NCBI RefSeq assembly: GCF_002007205.1
Contig: NZ_LAZS01000010.1
Span: 186,001 to 250,000, forward strand
Length of the DNA: 64,000 nucleotides
Origin: Ensifer adhaerens
GTDB taxonomy: Bacteria > Pseudomonadota > Alphaproteobacteria > Rhizobiales > Rhizobiaceae
Direction of reading: 5' to 3'
The notes under the pieces were generated by a model. The model ran no database searches. It was not told the origin of the DNA and saw nothing but the letters and a program-made list of their open reading frames with translations. Both the position numbers and the translations under genes were made by a program. Shown here piece by piece: positions 43,433 through 52,853 of this stretch (position 1 is its first letter; each line of letters starts with the position of its first letter).

Positions 43433-44647
43433 ATGACTTCCACTCTTCTCAGCGCCATGCGCAACCCGGCCATGCGGATCAGCATGCTGGCAATCTTCCT
43501 GTTCGGCTTCGCCGGTGCGGCCACGTCGCCCTATCAGTCCGTCGTCGGCATCAACGAACTGGGTCTCAGCGACGCGGTCTACTCGCTGCTGATCCTTCTT
43601 GCCTCAACGGTCAATGTCGTCGTCAGTGTTTCGATCGGCATCCTGGCCGATCGTGTCGGCAACTACCGGGTGCTGATGTCGACGGCGATCCTGTTCGGTG
43701 TCGTCGGTTACGGCATCGTCTATGTCCTGCCGTATCAGGCGAGTTTCGTCATCAGCGTCCTGTTGCTGCTGCCGATCTATGGCGCGCTCTACACGCTGCT
43801 TTTTGCCAATGTGCGTAGCATCGCCCGGCGGATGAGCGGCCATGACGCTGCGTCGCTGACGACGGGCGCCCGCGCGGCCATTTCCGTATCCTGGGTTCTG
43901 GTGCCCGGACTGGTCGGCTTCGCGCTGGCGGGCGGCGAGAGCATGCTGCCGGCCTACCTGCTTGCCTGCCTCGGTTGCCTCGCCAATCTGCTGATCGTCT
44001 ATTTCAGATTGCCGAACGAAGGCGGGGCTGACGCCTCGCTCGGCAAGCGGCTTTCCTACTGGACGTCCTTTCGCGAGATCCTGGCGCCAGGGATCTTCCT
44101 GCGTGTCATCGCCGTTGCGACCATCACGTCGTCGCTCCACGTCAATGCCGCCGTGCTGCCTTTGATCATGACCGATGAGATTGGCGGCAGCGTCACCGAC
44201 ATCGGCATCATCGTCGGCATCGTCGCCTTCCTCGAAGTCGTCTTCATCTTCGTCTGGGCGCGCATCCAGTTGAGCCTCGTCCCGTTCAAGGCGCTGGCGC
44301 TCGGATCAGCCATCTATATCGGCTACATGGTGCTGCTCGGCTTCTCGACGGCGACCTGGCAGATTTATGCGCTCACCCTGATCAGTGCCTTTGGCGCGGC
44401 GGCGTTGATTACGATCCCGATCAGCTATCTTCAGGACCTGATCGCCGACCGGCCGGGGCTCGGAAGCTCGCTGATCGCCGTGAACCTTTTCCTGAGCGGC
44501 GGCCTTTGCGCAGGCCTCTTCGCGCTCGGCACCCGGATCAGCGATTACTCGGGCACGGCGTTGCTCGGCGGCCTGGGTGGGTTCGCCGGGCTGGTGCTGC
44601 TGCTGGTGCTGGACGGCGACAGAGCCGGCAGGAAGGCCCGCCGCTGA
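43433..44647 (+). CDS. MFS transporter
   Basis: A 404-residue 12-helix major facilitator protein. Helices alternate with short loops; the loop after helix 2 reads GILADRVGNYRVLMS, the MFS signature. The C-terminal half starts near residue 200. The start MTSTLLSAMRNPAMRISMLAIFLFGFAGAATSPYQ at 43433 is chosen because homologues begin there; an in-frame ATG at 43394 would add 13 Arg/Pro/Ser-rich residues encoded by the probable repeat. It resembles sugar efflux or uptake MFS proteins (SetA-like). It may carry the substrate of the GH20/M81 cluster; that cluster has no ABC genes. Confidence 0.8.
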   Translation: MTSTLLSAMRNPAMRISMLAIFLFGFAGAATSPYQSVVGINELGLSDAVYSLLILLASTVNVVVSVSIGILADRVGNYRVLMSTAILFGVVGYGIVYVLPYQASFVISVLLLLPIYGALYTLLFANVRSIARRMSGHDAASLTTGARAAISVSWVLVPGLVGFALAGGESMLPAYLLACLGCLANLLIVYFRLPNEGGADASLGKRLSYWTSFREILAPGIFLRVIAVATITSSLHVNAAVLPLIMTDEIGGSVTDIGIIVGIVAFLEVVFIFVWARIQLSLVPFKALALGSAIYIGYMVLLGFSTATWQIYALTLISAFGAAALITIPISYLQDLIADRPGLGSSLIAVNLFLSGGLCAGLFALGTRISDYSGTALLGGLGGFAGLVLLLVLDGDRAGRKARR

Positions 44648-44652
44648 CCCTG

Positions 44653-45333
44653 CTAGTCCCAGGGCTCATCGACGAATTTGCAGGTTACGCTTGTGAGGTT
44701 GTCTTGCAGGCACCTCTTCTTCTGATCGGTGAGGATCATGATCCTCGCGATAAAACGAGAGAAATCGGCTTTGCTGGAGTTGAAGGTGCCGATCCCGAAC
44801 GCATGCGCCTGGGCCTGCGCCACGCAGGTCGCCAATTCCTGGTCGGGAACATCGCTATTTGCAACGACGACAGCTCTGTCGAAAAGTCCATTCGCGGAGA
44901 AATTCACGGCAGAGGCGCAGTTGCCCGCGCCGGTTGCTGCGGTGTCGTTCAGTAGCCTCTTGTAGTATGGGTCGAAACCGAAACTATCAATTTTCTCAAG
45001 GTCGACCTGGCCATTTTGAATGGCGTCTTTTCTAAAGATTACGCCGATCGTATTTTTTCCAAGGCCCGGTTGCGTCCTGACCTCAATGCCAGCCGTGATG
45101 GCGAGCATCTGAATTGTCGAAAAGACCACATCCCTCTTCCCGGTCTCCCCCTGGCTCATTCCCACGCCGATATACTCGGGGAAGGCCGTGAATTGTCGCT
45201 CTCCATTGCGGACAGGGCCGAGGAAGCTTGTGTTCTGTGCCGCTGAAGACGAAGCGATAAAGACGCTCGCAAGGACCCCCGCGGTCAATACAAAATGTCT
45301 GATGGTTCTTCTCTTGTTTCTGCCCTTACCCAT
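44653..45333 (-). CDS. Exported protein, possibly DUF2927-like
   Basis: A 226-residue protein with a clear signal peptide (basic MGKGRNKRRTIRHF, hydrophobic core VLTAGVLASVFIA, cleavage near SSAAQ). The mature part has four cysteines: GNCASAVNF, ELATCVAQAQ, KKRCLQDN and SVTCKFV, suggesting two disulfides. The pattern of a cysteine-led strand, then VVVANSDVPDQELATCVAQAQAHAFGIG is reminiscent of DUF2927 periplasmic proteins, but this is a tentative match. Base composition is visibly less GC-rich than neighbouring genes, and there is no functional link to the MFS gene (converging) or to hut. It could be a transferred gene. Start ATG 45333 has AGAAGG upstream. Confidence 0.65.
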   Translation of the reverse strand: MGKGRNKRRTIRHFVLTAGVLASVFIASSSAAQNTSFLGPVRNGERQFTAFPEYIGVGMSQGETGKRDVVFSTIQMLAITAGIEVRTQPGLGKNTIGVIFRKDAIQNGQVDLEKIDSFGFDPYYKRLLNDTAATGAGNCASAVNFSANGLFDRAVVVANSDVPDQELATCVAQAQAHAFGIGTFNSSKADFSRFIARIMILTDQKKRCLQDNLTSVTCKFVDEPWD

Positions 45334-45484
45334 GAAGCCTTCTCATAAAAATCAGCGCTCGCTTGAGCGAAAAGGGATCTTCTGCAACGCGTCGTCAGCA
45401 ATGCCATGACATCTCAATTTTTCTAGCATTGCTATCAAAGGCTGCAAGGCGCCGAAGTAACGAAGACGCGGTTCTGGTGCTGGC

Positions 45485-45521
45485 TCATCAAAAAGTGATT
45501 GGGGCGCCTTTCGGCGCCCCA
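45485..45521 (-). terminator. Rho-independent terminator of the hut operon
   Basis: A perfect 11-bp inverted repeat (ATTGGGGCGCC / GGCGCCCCAAT, arms 45496-45506 and 45511-45521) with a TTTC loop. Read on the minus strand the stem is followed by CACTTTTTGATG. It lies 38 bases after the hutU stop codon. Confidence 0.88.
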
Positions 45522-45558
45522 ATGAGTGTGTCCGTTGCGTATGTCAGTCGAGAGTGTA

Positions 45559-47238
45559 TCAGTTGCCGAGAATGCCCGGCAGGCGCAGGCCCTTGTCCTT
45601 GGCGCAATCGAGCGCAATGTCGTAGCCCGCGTCGGCATGGCGCATGACGCCGGTTGCCGGGTCGTTCCAGAGCACGCGCTCCAGGCGCTTGGCCGCATCA
45701 TCGGTACCGTCGGCGCAGATGACGACGCCCGAATGCTGCGAGAAGCCCATGCCGACGCCGCCGCCATGGTGCAGCGACACCCAGGTGGCGCCGGATGCGG
45801 TGTTGAGCAGCGCGTTCAGAAGCGGCCAGTCGGAAACGGCGTCCGAGCCATCCTTCATCGCTTCGGTTTCGCGGTTCGGCGAGGCGACCGAGCCGGAGTC
45901 GAGGTGGTCGCGGCCGATGACGACCGGGGCCTTCAGTTCACCGTTCTTGACCATCTCGTTGAAGGCGAGGCCGAGGCGGTGACGGTCGCCGAGACCAACC
46001 CAGCAGATGCGTGCCGGCAGGCCTTGGAAGGAGATGCGCTCGCGCGCCATGTCCAGCCATTTGTGCAGGTGCTTGTTGTCGGGCAGCAGTTCCTTGACCT
46101 TGGCATCGGTCTTGTAGATGTCTTCCGGATCGCCCGAGAGAGCCGCCCAGCGGAACGGACCGACGCCGCGGCAGAAGAGCGGACGGATATAGGCCGGCAC
46201 GAAACCCGGGAAAGCGAAGGCGTTTTCGAGGCCTTCTTCCTTGGCCATCTGGCGGATGTTGTTGCCGTAGTCGAAGGTCGGAATGCCCATGTCCTGGAAG
46301 GCGATCATCGCTTCGACATGGTCGCGCATCGAGGCGCGGGCAGCCTTTTCGACAGCCTTCGGATCGCTGATGCGCTTTTCCTTCCACTGGCCCATCGTCC
46401 AGCCCTTCGGCAGGTAGCCGTTGACCGGGTCGTGCGCCGAGGTCTGGTCGGTGACCATGTCGGGGCGGATGCCGCGGCGGACCATTTCCGGCAGGATCTC
46501 GGCAGTGTTGCCGAGCAGGCCGACGGACTTGGCTTCGCCGTTCTTCGTCCAGCGGGCGATCAGCTCCATCGCCTCGTCCAACGTCTCGGCCTTCTCGTCG
46601 AGGTAGCGGGTGCGCAGGCGGAAATCGATCGAGTCCGGGTTGCACTCGACGGCAAGGCACGAGGCGCCGGCCATGACGGCTGCGAGCGGCTGGGCGCCGC
46701 CCATGCCGCCGAGGCCGCCGGTCAGAACCCATTTGCCCTTGAGGTTGTCGCCATAGTGCTGGCGGCCGGCTTCCACGAAGGTTTCGTAGGTGCCCTGAAC
46801 GATGCCCTGCGTGCCGATATAGATCCAGGAGCCGGCGGTCATCTGGCCGTACATGGCGAGACCCTTCTTATCCAGCTCGTTGAAGTGGTCCCAGGTCGCC
46901 CAGTGCGGCACGAGGTTGGAGTTGGCGATGAGAACGCGCGGCGCGTCCTTGTGGGTGCGGAAGACGCCGACCGGCTTGCCGGACTGGACCATCAGCGTCT
47001 CGTCGTCGTTGAGATCCTTGAGGGTCTCGACGATCTTGTCGAAATCGGCCCAGGTGCGGGCTGCACGGCCGATACCGCCATAGACGACCAGCTCGTGCGG
47101 GTTTTCCGCGACGTTCGGGTCCAGATTGTTCATCAGCATGCGCAGCGGCGCTTCGGTCAGCCAGCTCTTGGCATTGAGCGTCGTGCCCTGGGGGGCGCGC
47201 ACGTCGCGAATGTTGTGGCGCGGATTGTTGGTGGTCAT
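45559..47238 (-). CDS. hutU: Urocanate hydratase
   Basis: A 559-residue urocanase that converts urocanate to imidazolonepropionate using tightly bound NAD+; second step of histidine breakdown in the cytoplasm. The N-terminus ([28 protein letters not shown]), the [15 protein letters not shown] dinucleotide motif near 170 and the [24 protein letters not shown] active-site segment with the conserved Cys are all present, and the length matches the family. It is the last gene of the hut operon; its start overlaps hutG by four bases, and a strong terminator follows. Confidence 0.97.
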   Translation of the reverse strand: MTTNNPRHNIRDVRAPQGTTLNAKSWLTEAPLRMLMNNLDPNVAENPHELVVYGGIGRAARTWADFDKIVETLKDLNDDETLMVQSGKPVGVFRTHKDAPRVLIANSNLVPHWATWDHFNELDKKGLAMYGQMTAGSWIYIGTQGIVQGTYETFVEAGRQHYGDNLKGKWVLTGGLGGMGGAQPLAAVMAGASCLAVECNPDSIDFRLRTRYLDEKAETLDEAMELIARWTKNGEAKSVGLLGNTAEILPEMVRRGIRPDMVTDQTSAHDPVNGYLPKGWTMGQWKEKRISDPKAVEKAARASMRDHVEAMIAFQDMGIPTFDYGNNIRQMAKEEGLENAFAFPGFVPAYIRPLFCRGVGPFRWAALSGDPEDIYKTDAKVKELLPDNKHLHKWLDMARERISFQGLPARICWVGLGDRHRLGLAFNEMVKNGELKAPVVIGRDHLDSGSVASPNRETEAMKDGSDAVSDWPLLNALLNTASGATWVSLHHGGGVGMGFSQHSGVVICADGTDDAAKRLERVLWNDPATGVMRHADAGYDIALDCAKDKGLRLPGILGN

Positions 47239-48053
47239 GCCTCGCTCCCTGTCTGTCTCTTGAGGTCAAATGCGATGGTTTCGATGCGGTTCAGAATGGC
47301 TTTCAGCGGTTCCCGCAAAAGGGCGGACCGTGCGGCGTCGAGCGCAAAAGGCGGCTCCTCGGCGGCAAGATGGGTCGATTGCGCCAGTTCCATCTGGATC
47401 GCGTGAACGCCGGTTTCCGGGCGGCCGTAGTGGCGGGTGGTCCAGCCTCCCTTGAAGCGACCATTGAGAATGCTGGTGTAACCCTTTGCGGCAGATGCGA
47501 TTTCTTCTGTCGCCTTTTCGATCTCCGGAGCGCAAGTCTTGCCCATATCGGTGCCGATGTTCAGATCTGGCAGCTTGCCTTCGAACAGGAACGGGATGTG
47601 CGAGCGGATCGAATGGCAGTCGTAGAGCACGACGACGCCGTGGATCGCCTTGACCCGCTCGATCTCGGCGGCAAGCGCCGCATGATAGGGCGCGTGGAAC
47701 GCCTGGAGGCGTTCGGCGATATCGGCCTCGGTTGGCGCCTCGCCATCCTTCCAGATCGGCTTGCCATCGAAATCCGTTTCCGGGATCAATCCGGTGGTGT
47801 TCTGGCCGGGGTAGAGGCTGACGCCGGCGGGATCGCGATTGGCGTCGATCACGTAGCGGTGGAAGGTGGCGCGAACGACGGTCACCTCCGGCAGCAGGCC
47901 ATCATAGAGCTGATGGATGTGCCAGTCGGTATCGGCGAGAATCCGGCCGTTGTCGTTCAGCCGGTCCCAGATCGCAGCCGGCACGTCAGTGCCGGTATGC
48001 GGAAATCCGAGGATGACCGGCGAGTTGCCTTGTCTGACTTCGAAGGCCGCCAT
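47235..48053 (-). CDS. hutG: N-formylglutamate deformylase
   Basis: A 272-residue N-formylglutamate amidohydrolase, last step of the five-step histidine route, releasing formate and glutamate. Typical motifs are [10 protein letters not shown] near residue 17, [14 protein letters not shown], and [28 protein letters not shown] near 142-170. This is the HutF/HutG (formylglutamate) version, not the formiminoglutamase version. No hutF (formiminoglutamate deiminase) is in the window, so it must be encoded elsewhere. It sits one base after hutH and overlaps hutU. Confidence 0.94.
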   Translation of the reverse strand: MAAFEVRQGNSPVILGFPHTGTDVPAAIWDRLNDNGRILADTDWHIHQLYDGLLPEVTVVRATFHRYVIDANRDPAGVSLYPGQNTTGLIPETDFDGKPIWKDGEAPTEADIAERLQAFHAPYHAALAAEIERVKAIHGVVVLYDCHSIRSHIPFLFEGKLPDLNIGTDMGKTCAPEIEKATEEIASAAKGYTSILNGRFKGGWTTRHYGRPETGVHAIQMELAQSTHLAAEEPPFALDAARSALLREPLKAILNRIETIAFDLKRQTGSEA

Positions 48054-48054
48054 T

Positions 48055-49590
48055 TCAGGCCTCCAGGCTTGGCAGGATGCCGGCGGAGACCGCGGCGTTC
48101 AGCCGGCCAGAGGCGATAAGATCGCCAGCAGCCTTGAGGTCGTTGGCCAGGTAGCGGTCTTCTTCGATCGTCGGTGAAACGGCGCGAAGGGCGGCAGCGG
48201 CTTTCTGCAGTTCGGGGCTCGTCGCCAGCGGCGCGCGGAATTCGACGCCCTGGACGGCGGTCAGCGCTTCGATACCGACGATCGAGAACAGGTTCTCGGT
48301 CATCAACAGCAGGCGGCGCGCGCCATGGCAGGCCATGGAAACGTGGTCTTCCTGGTTGGCCGAGGTCGGTGTCGAGTCGACCGAGGCCGGATGCGAGAGC
48401 TGCTTGTTTTCCGACATCAGCGCCGCCGAGGTGACTTCGGCGATCATCAGGCCGGAGTTGAGGCCGGGCTTCTTGGCAAGGAAGGCCGGCAGGCCGTAGG
48501 AAAGGGCCGGGTCGACGAGCAGCGCGATGCGGCGCTGCGAGATCGCGCCGATTTCACAGACGGCGAGGGCAATCTGGTCGGCGGCAAAGGCAACCGGCTC
48601 GGCGTGGAAGTTGCCGCCGGAAACGACCGAGTTGTCCGAAAGAACCAGCGGGTTGTCGGTGACGGCGTTGGCTTCGGTTTCAAGCACGCGGGCGACCGAG
48701 CGCAGCAGGTCGAGGCAGGCGCCGTCGACCTGCGGCTGGCAGCGGATGCAATAGGGATCCTGCACGCGCTCGTCGCCTTCGATATGGCTTTCGCGGATCG
48801 CGGAGCCGGCAAGCAGAGCGCGGAGAGCCGCGGCCGCATCGATCTGGCCGCGATGGCCGCGCAGCGTGTGGATATCCGGATGGAAGGGTGCGGACGAGCC
48901 CATCGCCGCATCGGTCGACATGGCGCCGGTGATGAGTGCTGCCTGTGCGGCGCGATGGGTGCGGAAGAGCCCGGCAAGCGCCAGCGCCGTCGAGGTCTGG
49001 GTGCCGTTGATCAGTGCCAGGCCTTCCTTGGCGGCCAGCACCACCGGCGTCAGGCCGGCGGCTGCGAGCGCTTCGGCGCCGGACATGCGGCGTCCTTCGA
49101 AGAAGGCTTCGCCATGACCCATCATCACTGCCGCCATATGGGCAAGCGGGGCGAGATCACCGGAGGCGCCGACCGAACCCTTTTCGGGGATGACCGGGAC
49201 AACGCCCTTTTCGAGCATGGCTTCGATCAGCCGCACGAGTTCGATACGGACGCCGGAGGCGCCGCGGCCGAGCGAAACGAGCTTCAGCGACAGGATGAGA
49301 CGCACGACGTTTTCGGCGAGCGGTTCGCCGACGCCGCAGCAATGCGACAGGATCAGGTTACGCTGCAGCGTCGCGACATCGGCGCTGTCGATCTTGATCG
49401 AGGCGAGTTTGCCGAAGCCGGTGTTGATGCCGTAGACCGGCGCATTGCCGGCGACGATCTCGGCGATGCGGGCCGCAGCCTTGTTGATGCCGGAGTCGAA
49501 GGACGGGTCAAGGCGGGCCGGCTCTCCGGTCCAGTAGATGGTTTCGAGATCGCGAAGGGGCACGGAGCCCGGGTGAAGAATGATGGTCAT
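48055..49590 (-). CDS. hutH: Histidine ammonia-lyase
   Basis: A 511-residue histidase that removes ammonia from L-histidine to give urocanate. The MIO cofactor triad Ala-Ser-Gly is at residues 142-144 in [30 protein letters not shown] near 52 and the [23 protein letters not shown] stretch are also conserved. Full family length. The start overlaps the hutI stop by four bases, and hutG follows immediately, so expression is coupled within the operon. Confidence 0.97.
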   Translation of the reverse strand: MTIILHPGSVPLRDLETIYWTGEPARLDPSFDSGINKAAARIAEIVAGNAPVYGINTGFGKLASIKIDSADVATLQRNLILSHCCGVGEPLAENVVRLILSLKLVSLGRGASGVRIELVRLIEAMLEKGVVPVIPEKGSVGASGDLAPLAHMAAVMMGHGEAFFEGRRMSGAEALAAAGLTPVVLAAKEGLALINGTQTSTALALAGLFRTHRAAQAALITGAMSTDAAMGSSAPFHPDIHTLRGHRGQIDAAAALRALLAGSAIRESHIEGDERVQDPYCIRCQPQVDGACLDLLRSVARVLETEANAVTDNPLVLSDNSVVSGGNFHAEPVAFAADQIALAVCEIGAISQRRIALLVDPALSYGLPAFLAKKPGLNSGLMIAEVTSAALMSENKQLSHPASVDSTPTSANQEDHVSMACHGARRLLLMTENLFSIVGIEALTAVQGVEFRAPLATSPELQKAAAALRAVSPTIEEDRYLANDLKAAGDLIASGRLNAAVSAGILPSLEA

Positions 49591-50831
49591 TGACCGGTCC
49601 TTTGCCCTTTGAAGATGCGTTCATGAAGCGGATTGAAGCCGATGCGGTAGACGAGTTCGGCCGGGTCTTCGATGTTCCAAAGCGCGAGGTCGGCCGACTT
49701 GCCGACCTCGATCGTGCCGCTCTCGGCAAGAAGGCCGAGCGCCCTGGCGGCTTCGCGCGTCGCGCCGGCAAGGCATTCGGCAACCGTCAGCCGGAAGAAC
49801 GTCGCCGACATGTTCATCGTAAGAAGCAGCGAGGTCAGCGGCGAGGTGCCGGGGTTGCAGTCGGTGGCGATCGCGATGCGCGCACCGGCGTCGCGCAGCG
49901 CCTGGACCGGCGGCAGGCGCTCTTCGCGCAGTGCATAGAAGGCGCCGGGCAAAAGCACTGCGACGGTACCAGCCGTGGCAAGCGCTGCGGCGCCTTCGGC
50001 GTCGAGATACTCCAGGTGGTCGGCCGAGAGCGCACCATAGGATGCGGCGAGCTTGGCACCTCCGAGGTTGGAAAGCTGCTCGGCATGCAGCTTCACCGGC
50101 AGGCCGAGTGCCTTGGCACGGTCGAAGACACGGGCGATTTCGGCGATCGAGAACGCGATGCCCTCGCAGAAGCCGTCGACAGCATCGACCAGCCCTTCGG
50201 CATGCGCGGCATCGAGGCCAGGCAGTACGACGTCGGTGATGTAGTCGCCGTTGCGGCCCTTGTAGTCCGCAGGCGTTGCGTGGGCAGCGAGATAGCTGGT
50301 GACGACACGCACCGGGCGCAGCGTTTCCAGCTTGCGGGCTGCGCGTAGCATGTTGAGTTCGGCCGTGATGTTCAGCCCGTAGCCGGATTTGATTTCGACG
50401 GTCGAAACGCCCTCGGAAAGAAGCGTATCGAGCCGCGGCAGGGCGGATTCGACGAGCTGGTCGACGGTCAGCGCATTGGTGGCCTTCACCGAGGAAACGA
50501 TGCCGCCACCGGCCCGGGCGATCTCTTCATAGGTGGCGCCTTCGAGCCGCATCTGAAATTCGCGGGCGCGGTTGCCGCCATGAACGAGATGGGTGTGGCA
50601 GTCGATGAGGGCCGGCGTCATCACGCGGCCCCGGCAGTCGGTCGCTTCGAGGCCGCGTGCGAGGTCGGCGGGCAGGTGACGCTCCGGTCCCGCATAGGCA
50701 ATACGCCCATCGACGACCGCAACGGCCGCCTCCTCGACGAGGCCAAGACCTTCAACGGTTTCGCCAAGTGTCACGAGGCGCACGTTGCGCCAGATGCCGG
50801 ACGCCGGCCTGCGGGTCGAGAGTTCGTTCAT
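49587..50831 (-). CDS. hutI: Imidazolonepropionase
   Basis: A 414-residue amidohydrolase that opens imidazolonepropionate to formiminoglutamate, third step of histidine catabolism. The metal ligands are visible in [13 protein letters not shown] (His 79 and 81), in KLHAEQLSN, and in the C-terminal [10 protein letters not shown] Asp. First gene of the minus-strand hut operon. Its promoter region contains a perfect TGTATATACA palindrome of the type bound by HutC. Confidence 0.95.
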   Translation of the reverse strand: MNELSTRRPASGIWRNVRLVTLGETVEGLGLVEEAAVAVVDGRIAYAGPERHLPADLARGLEATDCRGRVMTPALIDCHTHLVHGGNRAREFQMRLEGATYEEIARAGGGIVSSVKATNALTVDQLVESALPRLDTLLSEGVSTVEIKSGYGLNITAELNMLRAARKLETLRPVRVVTSYLAAHATPADYKGRNGDYITDVVLPGLDAAHAEGLVDAVDGFCEGIAFSIAEIARVFDRAKALGLPVKLHAEQLSNLGGAKLAASYGALSADHLEYLDAEGAAALATAGTVAVLLPGAFYALREERLPPVQALRDAGARIAIATDCNPGTSPLTSLLLTMNMSATFFRLTVAECLAGATREAARALGLLAESGTIEVGKSADLALWNIEDPAELVYRIGFNPLHERIFKGQRTGQ

Positions 50832-51020
50832 AAAGTCGCCTCCACTGGATATAATGTATATACATATTAATCCGCTTCACAAGAGGAAATTTATGGAGCC
50901 TGCGGAAAAGGAAAGGGCGTTGGGGTTCGCCGAAGCCGGAGCAGGTGTCTGAGGATATGGCGGTAGAACGCTGATATCGCCGGAGTTTTCTCACCCGCTT
51001 TTCGTCTTGCTGACACGCAA
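50832..51020. other. Intergenic region between the phn terminator and hutI
   Basis: The 300-bp gap between phnN and hutI holds the hut promoter and operator (about 50840-50885, AT-rich) and the phn terminator (51021-51057). The remaining ~130 bp, rich in GC and including GAAGCCGGAGCAGG, shows no convincing gene or structure. Confidence 0.5.
50854..50865. promoter_or_regulatory. Predicted HutC operator in front of the hut operon
   Basis: A perfect 12-bp palindrome ATGTATATACAT, containing the TGTATATACA core described for HutC repressor sites, lies 23-34 bases before the hutI start. On the minus strand a TTGTGA (-35-like) precedes it by about ten bases, so a bound repressor would cover the promoter. 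No hutC gene lies in the window. Confidence 0.7.
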
Positions 51021-51057
51021 AAAGAAAAGGCTCCGAACCCTGGGGGTTCGGAGCCTT
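51021..51057 (-). terminator. Rho-independent terminator of the phn operon
   Basis: A perfect 14-bp inverted repeat (AAGGCTCCGAACCC / GGGTTCGGAGCCTT, arms 51027-51040 and 51044-51057) with a 3-base loop. On the minus strand it is followed by the T-rich TTCTTTTTGCG. It lies 75 bases after the phnN stop. Confidence 0.88.
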
Positions 51058-51131
51058 GCATGTATCGTTGGAAAGGAGATCGCGAAGTGCGCACGACTCG
51101 AGGCCCCGTCGGGCCGCGAAATCGGCTCACG

Positions 51132-51716
51132 TTAAACCGCGTGATCCGCCTTGATGCGCAACCGTTCAACCACCTCGACGAAGCGATTTCCGGCAACATC
51201 CAGCCGGCCGCTGTTGTCGATCACGCTGACGTCGGGGCCGGAAGTGATATCCGGCACCTGGCGGTTGAGACGCCGCAACACCTCTTCCTCGCTCTCGCGA
51301 CCACGCTCGGCGAGCCGCTTTGCGAGTACCGGCGTCTCGGCGGTGATGACGACGACGGCGATGTCGCCGAAGGCGTCCCGGAACGCCGGCAGGGCGCCGC
51401 GGCTGCCATTGACGATTGCCGTCATTCCGCTCCTGACATGGTGCAGGACGGCAGAGGGAATGCCGTATTTCAGTCCGTGCGCATCCCAAAAAACGGCGAA
51501 AGCGCCGTCCTTCTGCATATCGACGAACTCGTCCTCCGACACGCTTTCATGCACTTCGCTGCCGGCATCCGACGGGCGGGTGATGACACGGCGGACGAAA
51601 TGCACGTCGTGACAATCGGCAAAGTGCCGGGCCGCAAAGCCCATGACGCTGTCCTTGCCGGCACCACTCGGTCCGACGACGACGACGAGCGCGCCGCCCT
51701 GTTCGTTCGCACTCAT
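51132..51716 (-). CDS. phnN: Ribose 1,5-bisphosphate phosphokinase
   Basis: A 194-residue P-loop kinase that makes phosphoribosyl pyrophosphate from ribose 1,5-bisphosphate, the salvage step after C-P lyase action on phosphonates. The Walker A motif GPSGAGKDS is near residue 14, and the RRVITRPSDAG stretch near 40 is typical of the guanylate-kinase-like PhnN. ATG 51716 overlaps phnM by four bases. Last gene of the phn operon, followed by a strong terminator. Confidence 0.93.
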   Translation of the reverse strand: MSANEQGGALVVVVGPSGAGKDSVMGFAARHFADCHDVHFVRRVITRPSDAGSEVHESVSEDEFVDMQKDGAFAVFWDAHGLKYGIPSAVLHHVRSGMTAIVNGSRGALPAFRDAFGDIAVVVITAETPVLAKRLAERGRESEEEVLRRLNRQVPDITSGPDVSVIDNSGRLDVAGNRFVEVVERLRIKADHAV

Positions 51717-52852
51717 GCGACACGCCGTCCTTCGCGCCAGACGGAGCGCACGACCGGGATGCCTTGCCTGCGATGAACGCGGGCGATATCGGCGCGCAGT
51801 CCGACGGCAACGCGGCCGCGGTCATCAAGGCCGACGGTACGCGCCGGCGTCGAGGTCACCATGGCGATCGCCTTCGGCAGGTCGATGGCGTCGAGTTCGT
51901 CGGAGAGGACGAAGGGGGCGTGGATCAGGCTGAAGGGCACGTAGTCCGACGACAGCACGTCGAGCACGCCGCGCTCGGCGAGGTCGCGGGCGGCGATGTT
52001 GCCGGAGTGCGACTTGCCGCGCACGATGTTCGGCGCGCCCATCAGCACGCTGAGGCCCGCCCGATGCGAGGCTTCGGCCGCTTCGAAGCTTGTCGGGAAC
52101 TCGGCAAGCTTGATGCCGAAGCCGATCGACTCCTCGACGTGGTCGACGGTCGCGTCGTCATGGCTGGCGATCGTGATGCCGCGTGCCGCACAGGCCTCGG
52201 CGAGTGCTGTGCGATGCGGGCCGGCGTACTTCGCCGAAAGCGCCTGCTGGCGTTCGACGAAGCGGGCGAACTCGGCGTCCGAGAGGCCGCGCTTGGATTT
52301 GTAATAGAGCGTGTACTGGTCCATCGTCTGGAACTGACGCTGACCCGGCGCATGATCCATCAGCGACACCAGCTTGACCTGCGGGTCGTTGCGGAAGTCG
52401 TCGTAGTGATCGAGAACGTCGGAGGTCGAGACTTCGCAGCGCAGGTGGATCAGATGGTCGGCGCGCAGGCGACCCTCTTCCTTGGCCTGCGCCAGCGCGT
52501 CGGCCATGCTGCGCATCTCGCCCTTCTGGAAGCCGCCGTCCTCGTCGGAACCAAGGCGCAGGCAGTCGAAGACCGTGGTGATGCCGGAGGTTACGACCTG
52601 CGCATCATGCGCCTGGATCGCCGCGATCTTCAGCCAGCGCACGCCCGGACGCGGCGAGTAGTGGGCTTCGAGGTGATCGGTGTGCAGCTCGATGAGGCCT
52701 GGGATCAGATAGTCGCCTTCGAAGTCCTCGCCGTTGGCGACCGTGCCCTCGGAGATATCGGCAATCTTGCCGTCGCGGATCAGCACCGAGCCGTCGAGGA
52801 TGCTATCCTCGAGGACGATGCGGGCGTTGGTCAAAACCTGTTCTTTGCTCAT
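51713..52852 (-). CDS. phnM: Ribose 1-methylphosphonate 5-triphosphate diphosphatase
   Basis: A 379-residue amidohydrolase-fold enzyme that removes pyrophosphate from the ribose-1-phosphonate 5-triphosphate intermediate of C-P lyase. Metal-binding motifs include IELHTDHLEAHYSPRPGVRW near 60 and ASHDDATVDHVEES near 215. ATG 52852 (MSKEQVLTNARI) is chosen over an upstream in-frame ATG at 52984, which would overlap the DUF1045 gene. Presence of phnM and phnN here implies that C-P lyase genes phnGHIJKL exist elsewhere in the genome; they are not in the window. Confidence 0.94.
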   Translation of the reverse strand: MSKEQVLTNARIVLEDSILDGSVLIRDGKIADISEGTVANGEDFEGDYLIPGLIELHTDHLEAHYSPRPGVRWLKIAAIQAHDAQVVTSGITTVFDCLRLGSDEDGGFQKGEMRSMADALAQAKEEGRLRADHLIHLRCEVSTSDVLDHYDDFRNDPQVKLVSLMDHAPGQRQFQTMDQYTLYYKSKRGLSDAEFARFVERQQALSAKYAGPHRTALAEACAARGITIASHDDATVDHVEESIGFGIKLAEFPTSFEAAEASHRAGLSVLMGAPNIVRGKSHSGNIAARDLAERGVLDVLSSDYVPFSLIHAPFVLSDELDAIDLPKAIAMVTSTPARTVGLDDRGRVAVGLRADIARVHRRQGIPVVRSVWREGRRVA

Positions 52853-52853
52853 C

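Noticed and set aside
45526-47406. A 626-codon open frame on the plus strand opposite hutU
   Set aside because: It is exactly antisense to an unmistakable urocanase, has Arg/Asp/Gly/Ala/Val-rich composition typical of the complement of GC-rich genes, and no domain motif.
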